Part shown: positions 39,887 to 51,441 of the stretch, in pieces
Layout of the letters: each line of letters opens with the position of its first letter
How positions within the stretch are numbered: the stretch's first letter is position 1
Assembly (NCBI GenBank): GCA_963662175.1
Contig: OY759220.1
Coordinates: 620,001 to 684,000 of the forward strand
Length of the DNA stretch: 64,000 nucleotides
From: Aradus depressus
Lineage: Eukaryota; Arthropoda; Insecta; Hemiptera; Aradidae
Reading direction: 5' to 3'
The notes under the pieces: generated by a model
What the model was told of the DNA's origin: nothing
Database searches by the model: none
The model's input: only the letters and a program-made list of their open reading frames with translations
Program-made: the position numbers and the translations under genes

Positions 39887-40117
39887 CTTCGCCGGTTAAT
39901 CTATCACCAGGTTTAATACATGTAGCCGGTTTAATAAAGAGAATCAGTCTTGAAAAAACACTAAAATTATAAATCTTGAAAAATACAAACGACAGGAATA
40001 TATCTCAGTAGAGACAGACAATATATTTTTTTGTCTTAAAAAAAAATCTTACATGCTTATTATATAAAATATATAGGTATCAATTTATACATTTTATATA
40101 AATATATAAAATACTAG

Positions 40118-40430
40118 AGGGCGCCGGTAGCTCAGTGGAATGCATGCTTGGTTTCTGAGCTCGTGGGTTCGAAACCTGGCCGAGGCCCTTAGTTTATTTT
40201 ATCTGGGAGGTAAAATAAACTTAAGCACGCCGTCCTTCGGATGGGACGTTAAGCGATGGTCCCGAGCCTGTACGATGTCAGGTACTCGTTAAAGACCCCT
40301 GCCCTAGGTAAATAAAAAATTTAGGGTAGGCAAAATTTAGGACTCCCACAATAGAGTCGGGCCAATGTCCACCAGAGTGACGAAAGAGCGCTCTGGTAGT
40401 AGGCGATATGACCTCGTAGTTAGAGCCCAT
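40118..40430 (+). repeat. tRNA-derived SINE with intact A and B boxes
   Basis: Begins GGGCGCCGGTAGCTCAGTGG (A box TAGCTCAGTGG) and has B box GGGTTCGAAACC at about 40169. The body follows ('cgtccttcggatgggacgttaagcgatggtcccgagcctg', 'ggactcccacaatagagtcggg', GAGCGCTCTGGTAGTAGGCG), ending GTTAGAGCCC without the usual tail. The internal pol III promoter suggests a transcribable copy. It is one of about ten copies in the window. Confidence 0.93.
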
Positions 40431-40469
40431 AAATAAATTTCCAGATTTATCAACAAAAAAAATAAAATA

Positions 40470-40580
40470 AATCTTTTTTTTTATGGTCAATGCATATTGG
40501 CCATCGTAGATGTCCATGCTTAATGTTCAAAATTAAAGACGGGAACCGAGAAGAAAACCCCGGGGCACAGAACCAGCGGC
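40470..40580 (-). repeat. Short retroposon tail with LINE-like 3' hairpin
   Basis: T-run (minus-strand A-tail) at 40470-40480, then reverse-complement GATGGCCAATATGCATTG and ACCATAA, a variant of the 3' hairpin of the LINE at 43575. The body upstream is short and unrecognised. Confidence 0.5.
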
Positions 40581-40667
40581 GAAAAAATCTTCTAGGTACT
40601 TTTCGCCAATAACAATTTTTTTTACTAATATAAGACTTGAAACTTATTGTTTATTATTATTATTATT

Positions 40668-40815
40668 ATTTTTTTTTTTGGGCCTTATGTACGGTGCATA
40701 TTAGCCATGTCAATGTGTTATCTAGATATTTACAACATCCATGGCCCCGGGAGGGAGTTCTATCTACGAAATAAAACTCACTCCCGGACGGGATTCGAAC
40801 CCGCAAACCATGGGG
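40668..40815 (-). repeat. SINE-like retroposon with LINE-type 3' end
   Basis: Minus strand: B-box-like GGGTTCGAATCCCGTCC near 40798, body GGGAGTGAG to CCCGGGGCCATGG, then a 3' end TGGCTAATATGCACC and GTACATAAGGCCC plus a poly-A. No clear A box, so probably 5'-truncated. The 3' end resembles those at 43590, 48500 and 27890. Confidence 0.65.
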
Positions 40816-41380
40816 AAACTTATTGTTACAGAGATCAATTATTAAAATCACAATATAAAAAATAAAATCCACAATCTCTCCATAAAAAAACATTCAACTC
40901 ATATTTTAAACTTCTAAAAATTAATTATTATTGAAAAAAAATTATAAATAAAATAATGGGTAACAGCTTGCTACATAGTTCCGCTTCTAGGTTTGCTGTT
41001 GTGTTTAAGCCGAAACAAAAGAAAGGTGTTCAATCCAGTAGCCTGAAAAAAAACCTAAGTATGAGTGCAATAGAACATGAAAACAATAAAATAATACACT
41101 CTAAATTGAGATCAGGAAAAACATAGACCACAAGGTGGGGTTCGCATGGATGTGTTCACATGGAACGTTATTTTGAATATTTTTTGCTGTATTTGTTGAA
41201 ATTCTCGATTATATTCGGAAACAGAAACGTATGCATCGTGTGTCGCTACAATGATAATATATTGTATTTTAAAAAAATTTTCATTTGTAAATATTTATTT
41301 ATTTCATTTTTTTCACTTGCCGTTTACCAATACGGTAACACACGTATGCGCCGAGAGAGAGAGACAGCTGTTACAACTAA
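40816..41380. other. AT-rich intergenic sequence
   Basis: No element recognised. A GAGAGAGAGAGAC patch sits just before the Helitron at 41381. Confidence 0.4.
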
Positions 41381-43574
41381 TCTATCTATATAATAAAAAT
41401 TAATGCTAAATTTTGCTAAGCGCAAAACTCGAGAACGGCTGGACCAATTTGGCTAATTTTTTTTTTCAAATATTCGTTGAAGTCCGAGGAAGGTTCTTAT
41501 GAAAAGAGTTCCTAGCGGTCAACTGGAGGGTGGGGGGGGGGGGGGGGGGGGCTAAGCACAAAAATTGCTCTAGCGCATTAACGGATGGACGGATTATCAT
41601 GAAATTTCACATGTAGTATTCTTAGAAGCCAAGTTAAAAAATAGGCTATGTGGCGTCCATAAATTTTGAACGGTAGGGGGGGTTGTAAGGGGGGCCTAAA
41701 TATAAAGGTAGTGCTAAGTCATTAACGGATGAACGGATTGGCATGGAATTTCATATGTAGTTTTTTAAAGGCCAAATAAAAAAATAGGGTGTGTGACGTC
41801 ACAAATTGTGAACGTGAGGGGGGGGGGGGGGTAGGCCTAAATATAAAGATAGTGCTGTCATTAACGGATGATCGGATAGTCATGGAATTTGACATGTAGT
41901 ATTCTTAAAGGCCAAATTGAAAAATACGCTACGTGATATCTCAAAATTTTGGAAGGGAGGGGGGGTTGTGGGGGTAGGCCTACATATAAAGATAGTGATA
42001 GGTCTTTTGATCGGAATGTCATGGAATTTGACATGTATGCTTAAAGGCCAAATTGAAAAATACGCTACGTGACATTTCAAAATTTTGAACGGGAGGGGGT
42101 GTTGTGGGATAGGCCTACAAATAAAGGTAGTGATAGGTCTTTAACGGATGATCGGAATGTCATGGAATTTCACATGTAGTATTCATAATAGACAAAAACA
42201 AAAAAAGGATATGTGACGTCTGAAAATTGTCAACGGGAGGGGGGTATGGGGGGGGGCAAGCATATAGCTAAATGGTAGTTTCAAAATCAATATTTAAAAA
42301 TTGGTTGTGACCCTTTGGACGGGAGGGGCGGGGGTGCATTAATGCAGAATGAATCTCACATGGACTTTCTTAAAGATGGGATATAGCTCTAATTTTAATA
42401 TGGTGGGTTTCCTAAGCATGTATTACCTAGGAGGTCCACCGTTGCACGGTAAATAATAGCTATCACCAGCGTTGTTAAGCACAAAAAACCTAGGGCATCC
42501 GCTGTTGCAAGGCGCATACTCCCTAGGTGCCCAGCATTCCTAACTACATACATACTATCTGTGTTGCCCAGCGTTCCTAAGAACTTATTAAACCTGGTTG
42601 CACGGAGTTGCAATGCGCATACTATCTAAGGTGTCCGGCGTTCTTAGGCAGCATCCAGAAACGAAGATGGTCAGCCAAAGAAAGATTCAGATGTATCGGG
42701 AAAGTCCCATCCGCAGGACGACGTGCTCAAGGTTATTTTTAGCCTAAGTGAAATTTCAGCTACCCAGGTTTAGATACATAACATACGACTCATTATCCAG
42801 TACCTGACATACAAAAAGGCCCTCGATCATAGCTTGAAGTCCAATCCGAAGGACGACGTGCTCAAGATATTTTTACGTAAATGAAATTTCAACTACCCAG
42901 GTTTAGATACATAACATACGACTCATTATCGAGTACCTGACATACGAAAAGGCCCTCGATCATAGCTTAAAGTCCAAATCCGAAGGACGACGTGCTCAAA
43001 TTTATTTTTATCTTCCCGATTAAAACATCTGACCAAAGTGACTTGGCTAGATTTCTATATGGCGATCCTGTGCTCGGTAGATTCCATTCTTCAAATTTCT
43101 AGCTTTTAAACGGTTTTTAGATTTAGTATTTGTTAAAACTGATGAACAGCCGGGATATCTGAATCCTACACAAAAATCGAAATAAAAATTTTTTTTGAAA
43201 AAAGTCGGGCTAAATACCATTTTTCAAATTTCCTTCTTTTTAACGGTTTTTAGATTTAATATTTGTTAAAACTGATAGACAGATTGTGTTATATCGGGGA
43301 AGTCCCATCCGAAGGACGACGTGCTCAAGGTGTTTTTAACCTAAGTGAAATTTCAGGTACCCAGGTTTAGATACATAACATACGACTCATTATCCAGTAC
43401 CTGACATACAAAAAGGCCCTCGATCATAGCTTGAAGTCCAATCCGAAGGACGACGTGCTCACATTTATTTTTATCTTCCCGATTAAAACATCTGATCTAA
43501 GTGACTTGGCTAGATTTCTAAATGGCGATCCTGAGCTCGGTAAACTCCATTCTTAAAATTTCTCGCGTTTAAAA

Positions 43575-44900
43575 GTTTTTTTTTTTTTATGGCCTTGTGC
43601 GAAGCACATTAGCCAGGTCCCTTTTGTATCTGGGGACGAGATGCGGGCAAGGGCCGCCGGGACCCCCGACCCCCGGGGGGACCGAACCGCAACCCCCAAA
43701 AGGCGAAACCCCCAGGCTCACCTATTAACATCTTACACTTACGAAGGTCGCAACGGGGGATGTGGATAGAAACCATTTGACATCGAGATCCTACGTGGAA
43801 GAGTCCACATCCCCGCGAGCTCCGGGGCTAACGCGCCCAGGGAGCCAGGCGTGTTCCACCCGCAGGGGGCACCAACCCGGCCCACCCCGGACCATCAAAA
43901 GTCCCGCCCGCCCCACACCCGCACCCCTATCCCTCATAGATGATGCAAAAAGACTCTAAATGAGGATTTCGTGCTCAGAGATATATTTATATAGAGTGTC
44001 CAGGACGTTTATTCTATCAATATGCGATACTATTTGTTGAATGTTGGTTGGGAGAGGTATACCTAGACTAACTAACTCAGTGAGTAGGAGGTTGCGTCCA
44101 TCGGATGTGAATGGACAGGAGAGGATGAGATGGTTGGAGTCTGCGATGGGACTGTCGGGACAGGAACAGTAAGGAGAGGGAAGAATGTTTATCTTGTGGA
44201 GATGAGCCGAGGTTTGGGCATGGTTGAAGCGGAGGCGGATGATGGTAGAGAAGAACTTTCTGGGTCTGTCAACACTCGAAAACCAAGGTTTGATTGGGAT
44301 GGTCGGCTGGATAGCGGTGTAGTGGCGTCCCTTGACCTGCCCCGCTGTTTGGTATGCATTCTTCCAAATTCTGTGAGTCACCAACTTGAAGTGCGCCTTT
44401 ATGTCGTCTGTCGTTACCACATTGTAAGTTACTCCGGAGGTCACCGCCTTCTTGGCTAGCTCGTCCACTTTATTATTGTATATGATAGTTTGGTGGCTTT
44501 TTACCCAAATGAGGTGTACAGATTCCTTAAGATGTCGGAGCTCTGTTAAGCGGATTACGATTTCCTGTATGATTGAATTGCTACATTCCCTGGAGTTCTT
44601 GAGTGCAAGCAGGACGCTTTTACTGTCGGAAAATAAAACTATTTTTGGATGAGGTTGTTGTGATGAATATTTTAAAGCTTCAGAGATGGCTACACCTTCC
44701 GCTGTGTAAATGGAGCATACATGAGGGAGCTTGATTTGCTCGAAGTAATCTAAACTTGGAACATAGAATGCTGCTTCGACTCCGTTCACAGTTTTTGACC
44801 CGTCCGTATAGATAGTGAAAGCTTCGTTGGTCATCCCCCGGATGCAACTCTGTCGCAGAAACTCTGGTGCTTCCGAGAGCCGCTCAAGGTCTTCTATGGT
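43575..44900 (-). mobile_element. 5'-truncated I-group-like LINE with intact RNase H end
   Basis: Poly-A (T-run at 43575) marks the 3' end on the minus strand. A GC-rich 3' UTR (43590-43955) with hairpin GGCTAATGTGCTTCGCACAA follows. The coding part 44900-43956 is open throughout, but the element is cut at its 5' end inside ORF2. It landed in a satellite unit at the 'tttaaacggtttttagattt' module. Confidence 0.88.
43956..44900 (-). CDS. LINE ORF2 C-terminal part: RNase H and zinc finger
   Basis: Open from the truncation point (44900) to the stop at 43956, about 314 codons. RNase H: FTIYTDGSKTVNG (Asp), IYTAEGVAISEAL (Glu), IVLFSDSKSVLLAL (Asp), IWVKSHQTIIYNNKVDELAK (His and Asp): all four acidic catalytic positions are kept. 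The C-terminal finger is CSCPDSPIADSNHLILSC. A methionine at 44834 (MTNEAF) is the first ATG but probably not a real start, since conserved sequence continues upstream (IEDLERLSEAPEFLRQSC). In a full element it would degrade the RNA template. Without RT it is inactive. Confidence 0.85.
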   Translation of the reverse strand, partial: TIEDLERLSEAPEFLRQSCIRGMTNEAFTIYTDGSKTVNGVEAAFYVPSLDYFEQIKLPHVCSIYTAEGVAISEALKYSSQQPHPKIVLFSDSKSVLLALKNSRECSNSIIQEIVIRLTELRHLKESVHLIWVKSHQTIIYNNKVDELAKKAVTSGVTYNVVTTDDIKAHFKLVTHRIWKNAYQTAGQVKGRHYTAIQPTIPIKPWFSSVDRPRKFFSTIIRLRFNHAQTSAHLHKINILPSPYCSCPDSPIADSNHLILSCPFTSDGRNLLLTELVSLGIPLPTNIQQIVSHIDRINVLDTLYKYISEHEILI

Positions 44901-47114
44901 TTTTAGATTTAATATTTGTTAAAACTGATGAACAACCGGGATATCTGAATCCTACATCAAAAATCGAAATAAAAGTGTTTTTCGAAAAAAGTCGGGCTAA
45001 ATACCATTCTTCAAATTTCCTGCTTTTTAACGGTTTATAGATTTAATATTTGTTAAAACTGAAAGACAGATTCAGATACATCGGGAAAGTCCAATCTGGA
45101 GGACGACGTGCTCAAGGTTTTTTGAACCTAAGTGAAATTTTAGCTACCTAGGATTAGTTACAAAACATACGATTCATTATCGAGCACCTGACATACAAAA
45201 AGTCCCTCGATCATAGCCTAAAGTCCAGTCCGAAGGACGACGTGCTCAAATTTATTTTTATATTCTCGATTAAAACATCTGACCTAAGTGCCTTGGCTAG
45301 ATTTCTAAGTGGCGATTCTGAGCTCGATAGACTCCATATGTATGATAAAATAAGTTACCGTTTGGTTCCAACTAAAATTATCAAGGAAGAAATGTGGAAT
45401 ATAAGTGGGCTTTGAGGTACCGTTTTGACATATTTTCTGAAAAACAAATTAAAACAGCTATGTTGGTAGATAGGCAGCACCCAGAAACGAAGATGGTCAA
45501 CCAAAGAAAGATTCAGATGTATTGGGAAAGTCCCATCCAAAGGATGACGTGCTCAAGTAATTTATAACCTAAATGAAATGTCACCTACCCAGGTTTAGAT
45601 ACATAACATACGACTCATTATCGAGTACCTGACATACGAAAAGGCCCTCGATCATAGCTTAAAGCTAATCCGAAGGACGACGTGCTCAAATTTATTTTTA
45701 TCTTCCCGAATAAAACATCTGAGCTAAGTGACTTGACTAGATTTCTAAATGGCGATCCTGAGCTCGGTAGACTCCATTCTTCAAATTTCTAGCTTTTAAA
45801 CGGTTTTTAGATTTAATATTTGTTAAAACTGATGAACAACCGGGATATCTGAATCCTACACAAAAATCGAAATAAAAATGTTTTTTGAAAAAAGTCGGGC
45901 TAAATACCATTTCTCAAATTTCCTTCTTTTTAACGGTTTTTAGATTTAATATTTGTTAAAACTGATAGACAGATTGTGTTATATCGGGGAAGTCCCATCC
46001 GATGGACGACGTGCTCAAGGTTTTTTTTAACCTAAGTGAAATTTCAGCTACCCAGGTTTAGATACATAACATACGACTCATTATCCAGTACCTGACATAC
46101 AAAAAGGCCCTCGATCATAGCTTGAAGTCCAATCCGAAGGAAGACGTGCTCAAGTTATTTTTACGTAAATGAAATTTCAACTATCCAGGTTTAGACACGT
46201 AACATACGACTCATTATCGAGTACCTGACATACGAAAAGGCCCTCGATCATAGCTTAAAGCTAATCCGAAGGACGACGTGCTCAAATTTATTTTTATCTT
46301 CCCGAATAAAACATCTGAGCTAAGTGACTTGACTAGATTTCTAAATGGCGATCCTGAGCTCGGTAGACTCCATTCTTCAAATTTCTAGCTTTTAAACGGT
46401 TTTTAGATTTAATATTTGTTAAAACTGATGAACAACCGGGATATCTGAATCCTACACAAAAATTGAAATAAAAATGTTTTTTGAAAAAAGTCGGGCTAAA
46501 TACCATTTCTCAAATTTCCTTCTTTTTAACGGTTTTTAGATTTAATATTTGTTAAAACTGATAGACAGATTGTGTTATATCGGGGAAGTCCCATCCGAAG
46601 GACGACGTGCTCAAATTTATTTTTATCTTCTCGATTAAAACATCTGACCTAAGTGCCTTGTCTAGATTTCTATGTGGCGATCCTGAGGTCGGTAGACTCC
46701 ATTCTTCAAATTTCTAGCTTTTAAACGGTTTTTAGTTTGAATATTTGTTAAAACTGATGAACAACCGGGATATCTGAATCCCACACAAAAATCGAAATAA
46801 AAATGTTTTTCGAAAAAAGTCGGGCTAAATACCATTCTTCAAGTTTCCTGCTTTTTAACGGTTTATAGATTTAATATTTGTTACAACTGATAGACAGATT
46901 CAGATCGATCGGGAAAGTCCCATCCGAAGGACGACGTGCTCAAGGTGTTTTGAACCTAAGTGAAATTTTAGCTACCTAGGTTTAGTTACATAACATACGA
47001 CTCGTTATCGAGCACCTGACATACAAAAAGGCTCTCGATTATAGCCTAAAGTCCAATCCAAAGGACGACGTGCTCAAATTTATTTTTATCTTTTCGATTA
47101 AAACATCTGACCTA

Positions 47115-47240
47115 AAGCCGGGTCCACACTGAGCAAATGTTCGACAAATAAGTTTTGTAAAACAATTTGTTGAAGTTTGGACAAACTTTCTAATGTTCGA
47201 CAAACAATGTTTGTCTTATTCCAGTGTGGACGCGCCAACG
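47115..47240. repeat. Small MITE-like fold-back
   Basis: Starts GCCGGGTCCACACTGAGCAA and ends 'tgtcttattccagtgtggacgcg'. GTCCACACT/AGTGTGGAC form inverted ends, and ATGTTCGACAAA recurs inside. Non-coding. Confidence 0.55.
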
Positions 47241-47974
47241 AACAAAAACACCAAAGAAACAAAAATTTCACATGTAGTATTCTTAAAAGCCAAGTTAAAA
47301 AATAGGCTATGTGGCGTCCATAAATTTTGAACGGTAGGGGGGGTTGTAAGGGGGGCCTAAATATAAAGATATTGGTAAGTCATTAACGGATGATCGGATT
47401 GTCCAGTTTTCTTAAAGGCCAAATTGAAAAATACGGTAAGTGACATTTCAAAATTTTGAACGGGAGGGGCGGTTGTGGGGGTAGGCCTAAATATAATGAT
47501 AGTGCTAAGTCATTAACGGATGATCGGATTGTCATGGAATTTCATATGTAGTATTCTTAAGGGCCAAATAAAAAAATAGGGTGTGTGACGTCACAAAATA
47601 GTGAAGAACGTGAGGGTTGGGGAGGGGGGGGGGGGGTAGCCCTAAATATAAAGATAGGACTGTCATCAACGGATGATCGGATTGTCATGGAATTTCATAT
47701 GTAGTATTCTTAGAAGGCAAATTTAAAAATATGCTGTGACATCTCAAAATTTTGAAAGGTAGTGAGTGGGGTAGGCCAAAATATGAAGATAGTGATCGGT
47801 CATTATTAGATGATCCAATTGTCATGGAATTTCACATGTAGTATTTTTAAAGGCGAAATAGAAAAATACACTTTGTGAGATCTCAAAAATTTGAACGCGA
47901 GGGGGGGAGGGGCTAAGCATAAAAATAATACTGACTCATTAAAGGTGATCGGATTCTCATAAAATTTCACTTGT

Positions 47975-48270
47975 AGTAGTAGTAACTACGTACTAGCTGT
48001 GGTGCCCAGCGTGCCTAATTACGTACTAGCTGTGGGGTCCGCCGTTGCAAGGTACATACTGGCTGTGGTATCCAGCGGTCCTAACTACATACTATCTGTG
48101 GGGACCGCCGTTGCAAAGCACATACTAGCTGTGGTCACAAGCGTTCTTAAGACTCACTGGTTAGGACGTCCAGTGATGCTAAGTATTCACTAGCTGTGGT
48201 TTCCGCCGTTGAATGGCGCGTACTAGCTATGATGCCCAGGGGTCCTAAAAACTTTCTAGCTGAGGTGTCT
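47975..48270 (+). repeat. Helitron internal minisatellite
   Basis: Degenerate units of about 45-60 bp around ACTAGCTGTGGTGCCCAGCG and 'ccgccgttgcaagg', as at 33140-33590 and 42420-42650. Part of the Helitron family body. Confidence 0.7.
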
Positions 48271-48471
48271 GACGTTGAAGGACTATAAGCCTTATTCCGT
48301 ATGAATAATTGGAAATTGTAACATCATGAATGTACTTTTAAGAATTGCATAGAATTCGAACGAGAGATTTTAGGAGAAAAGTCAAGTTCCCCGGGCAACG
48401 CCGGGTATTACTGCTAGTACATAATATATATTATATTATAGTACATCTGTTACTTTCTGTATATACAGAAA

Positions 48472-48845
48472 ACTTTTTTTTTTTTTTTTCTTCTTCTTTT
48501 TGGCCTTATGTCCAAACATATTGGCCAACCCTACTCTAAGTTTTAGAAACCGAGGGAAGAACGAGGCATGGGGCCAGAAGAAGCAAGAATCAGGCCCCAG
48601 CCCGGCCGAGAACAGCAGGAGACACCGCCGGACCACTTCACCCATAGATACAGCACATAGAGGCTCAAAACTGAGAAGTGAGTGGTTTGGGAGACTCCTG
48701 AAGGAAGGTCTGCATGTGGTGCTGGCCGTCCAGACCTTCGGAGCTCCTGGGTCTAAGACCAGTGCACCGACGGCGCCGCCCGCGTGCCCCCAGCCAGACC
48801 AGCAACCCCAAGCCCCACCCCCGTCCCACCCCAACAACCCTGGGT
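48472..48845 (-). repeat. LINE 3' UTR fragment
   Basis: T-run at 48476-48490 (minus poly-A), then minus-strand hairpin TTGGCCAATATGTTTGGAC and ATAAGGCCAA, and a GC-rich body (AGGCCCCAGCCCGGCCGAG, CCGACGGCGCCGCCC) similar in character to 43590-43955. It immediately follows the Helitron end. Long frames on both strands are caused by GC-richness and show no family motif. Confidence 0.65.
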
Positions 48846-49764
48846 TTATAACCTTATTCTTGTATTACCTAGACTTACCCAAACAGTGATGAGCAATATA
48901 ACTCTCCAAGGAGGGAAAGATTTACTGAAAAAAAGAGTAATAATGTTAATTATATGCTTACAGATAACCTAGTTATCCAATATTATTATTAGATATATAC
49001 AGATTAATAATATTAATAATAAACTCGTTTTTTAACTATTATGCTTATGAATGTTTTCTTTCTATATTGTTTTTAAATTGTTTCAAGGTTGAAAAATTTT
49101 ATTGGAATGATTTGTTATATTTGATTCTTGACACTTAGGCTCATTTCGCCACGCATCGGAGTTGTACGCACCCGATTTTATTTATTTGTTCATGTAAAAC
49201 TAGGTGTGGCTCTGCTTGTGGATGTAGAAATTGTTCTATAGCATGTTTACTATGTAAAGGAGTCAGCTGCTTAAATGCTCCACCAATGATTTTATTGAAT
49301 GACATCGAAAAATAAAACTCGGAGAAAATTAGTTTACATGATTATTCTTTTAATTAAAATTTATAATAATTATTATTTAGCATAGTTGTTAATAAATTAT
49401 TTTCTACAAAAAAATTGATGTGTTTGTATTATTTAAAGTTTCTTTCATTCATTTCGCTTTTTGGAGCTTCTGTCATCTTCAAATTAATTTTTAAAAATTT
49501 AATTTTTTTACAAATTCTTTATAATCAACCTCGAAAACCATAACAATCATTATTCTCTTAAAACAAATATTTAAAAATTCCAATATTTGTATTTTTCGTT
49601 GAGATTTCTAAACATTTAAATGTTTTTTATATTTTCGGGTTTTCGAAATTGGGGTAATTTTCAATGGGTAAACTTTTTAGTTTATGGCATTAGAAATCCA
49701 ATTTTTAAAAAAATCATTCAAATCCATTCATTATACCTGGGTTCCCCGTCATTTTTCATTTATA
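48846..49764. other. AT-rich intergenic sequence
   Basis: Nothing recognised; closed frames and low complexity. Confidence 0.4.
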
Positions 49765-50310
49765 ATGACTAATTGCACTGGACTATTACTACATAGAAAG
49801 GAATTTTCAAAATCGTAGGAGACTTGGACATACTAGGTCTACCAACGTAGTTCTGTAGCTATCTCCTACTTCATATATACTAAATAAACCGACTTTGCCT
49901 CGAACAGGATATTCTACATTTTTTGTTTCAATATTTTTTAACTGAGACCTTTTTTTTATTAACAATCACAACATATTTAAAATAGCATTAAATATTTACA
50001 ACAATATTAGCAGCTTGGCCACTACAGTACATTTCCTACACAGTTAATATTGCAATAAAACATGAATTAAGTTAATTTTGGACTTATAATGGACTAATTT
50101 TGACCCCGATCAACCAATATATAAGGTGAGAGTAATAACGCAGTTTTTTTTTATAAGGTAAACAAATAAGTGAATTGAACCAATCAATCAATCTACACAA
50201 GTCATATCAGTCAGAGGTTACAACTCCAACAGTTAGGACCATACAGAACATATTTTTCAACCTTACGTAAGGTTGACTGTTATCCTATTTCACTGAAGAA
50301 AAGCAACCGA
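49765..50310. repeat. Unclassified interspersed repeat
   Basis: Shares several 20-40 bp blocks with 38550-38918 (GGTGAGAGTAATAACGCAG, AGAGGTTACAACTCCAACAG, 'tacatagaaaggaattttcaaaatcgtagg') in rearranged order. Confidence 0.5.
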
Positions 50311-50519
50311 CCATGCTGTGTTAAAGGATTTTCGTTTCATAAAATGCACGGAATTTGTTCCAAGAGCTCCACCATTACAGTTCGGACCAATCAAAACATA
50401 CTTCTACCTAATAGAAGCCCATATACCGACTTTGATGTATTTTATACTTTTAAGTATAGCCGCGTTGGGCATAAAATTTACTCAAGTGACGGAAGTTGTG
50501 ACGCGGAAATAGCAGGAAC

Positions 50520-51441
50520 ACATTGAACGAGCGTAGGGCACCACATAATGTTATAATATTTTTCTTTAGTACAATTCAGAGTACATTGATGCCTGGTTGA
50601 AGATGTGGAGGTTCGTCCTTGCTTGTAAAGATATCGCTGTCCACACCAAAACAGGCCTCCCCTCCAAACTGCACTCTTCCGATCATGATGCGTGGAACCG
50701 TTCTCCAGGCCTCCTGTAGGCATAGTCGACCATCTGGTCTATGAAGAGCAAAACGGGACATCTGAGAAGAGGATGTTGTTCAAATCTTTTTCCATCCAAT
50801 TACGGTGCTCTCCAGCAAACTCCATACGCTCTCTTCGTTGGTTTGCGGTCAAAAGAGGCCCATAGGCTGGGTTCCTGGGACTTAAGTTCATCGCCTGCAG
50901 TCTTCTTCTTACTGTCTCGGCACTCACTCCCACTCCACGTACAGTAAGAAGTCTCTGAAAACCTGTTGCTTAACGTGTGGACCAACAACAATCTGTCGTC
51001 ATGCGGACCAGTGGCTCTCGGTTGACGTGAACGCTGCCTCCTTGTGTACTGCCCTGTCTCCCTATACCGTCGGATGGCTCTACGGATTGTTGTTTCCAGC
51101 AGACCTAAAGCACGCCCCGCGTAATGCTGGCTACGCCCATCTTCCACCAGAGCGACAGCACGGGCCACTTGTTCAGGTGTCATCACTAATTTAACAAGAA
51201 CAGATCTTTCTCGGACCAAATCGCAAAAGAAACTGGAGAAAGATGCGAAATACAGAGGATAAACGACCATTGTCGTTTCATCGAAACTTCGACTAGTAAG
51301 GATCAAGAGATTCAAAAGCCTCGAGAGTAAATACAGATAGGATTAATTTCTCCCAAACTGGTTATACATGCTAAACTATATAAAGAATCACAACAAAAAA
51401 ATAAAATTTTCGAGTGCACCGGTCTTTTTGTGGAGCAGTGT
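50520..51441 (-). mobile_element. Tc1-like transposon, one end only
   Basis: The right end (51411-51441) reads, on the minus strand, TACACTGCTCCACAAAAAGA then CCGGTGCACTCG, followed outward by TA: a Tc1-type terminal repeat. The transposase starts at 51183. No matching repeat is seen on the left, where the coding region stops near 50520 before the catalytic C-terminus. The copy is therefore 3'-truncated. Confidence 0.82.
50525..51183 (-). pseudogene. Tc1-like transposase, frameshifted and truncated
   Basis: From ATG 51183: an HTH start MTPEQVARAVALVEDGRSQH, a second DNA-binding part TIRRAIRRYRETGQYTRRQR with GRPR-like SRQPRATG, then (shifted frame, 50933-50739) VSAETVRRRLQAMNLSPRNP and RMEFAGEHRNWMEKDLNNIL with FSDVPFCSS, where the first catalytic Asp is retained. 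A third frame (50761-50576) has MSRFALHRPDGRLCLQEAWR. The later Asp and Glu are absent. At least two frame changes. Confidence 0.82.

Larger units (their letters stand above)
42655..47113. repeat. Satellite-like array derived in part from the SINE body
   Basis: Repeated modules: CATCCGAAGGACGACGTGCT (at least 12 times), 'ctacccaggtttagatacataacatacgactcattatc', AGTACCTGACATAC, 'ggccctcgatcatagctt', GGGATATCTGAATCCTACAC and TTTTAGATTTAATATTTGTT. They form higher-order units of roughly 0.4-0.9 kb. The modules GAGTACCTGACAT and 'cccatccgaaggacg-cgtgctcaag' match the reverse complement of the SINE body in order and spacing. A LINE (43575-44900) interrupts the array. Confidence 0.75.
41381..48417 (+). 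mobile_element. Large Helitron-like unit, swollen by satellite and LINE
   Basis: The 5' end TCTATCTATATAATAAAAAT at 41381 is preceded by A. The 3' end CCCCGGGCAACGCCGGG with TATTACTGCTAG ends at 48417 and is followed by T. The flanks 41400-42650 and 47260-48417 carry the same sub-repeats as the 32-33.7 kb Helitrons, including a G-run of about 20 at 41531. The middle (42655-47113) is a different satellite array with a LINE inside. Either one Helitron carries the array, or two Helitrons flank it. No Helitron protein is present. Confidence 0.65.

Noticed and set aside
40118..40200. A tRNA gene (A box and B box in good context)
   Set aside because: The sequence continues into a ~300 bp conserved body repeated elsewhere and does not fold as a full cloverleaf with an acceptor stem; it is the head of a SINE.
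43762..43959. Plus-strand ORF of 65 codons, proline-rich
   Set aside because: Antisense of the LINE 3' UTR; no motif.
47115..47240. Helitron internal hairpin
   Set aside because: Its GTCCACACT ends and content differ from the Helitron family; treated as a separate small MITE.
48436..48889. Two overlapping proline/glycine-rich ORFs (133 and 129 codons) on opposite strands
   Set aside because: Caused by a GC-rich LINE 3' UTR; no domain, and the minus-strand one reads through the poly-A.
50318..50526. Overlapping 60-64 codon plus-strand ORFs before the Tc1 element
   Set aside because: No domain and no splice or start context; likely chance.
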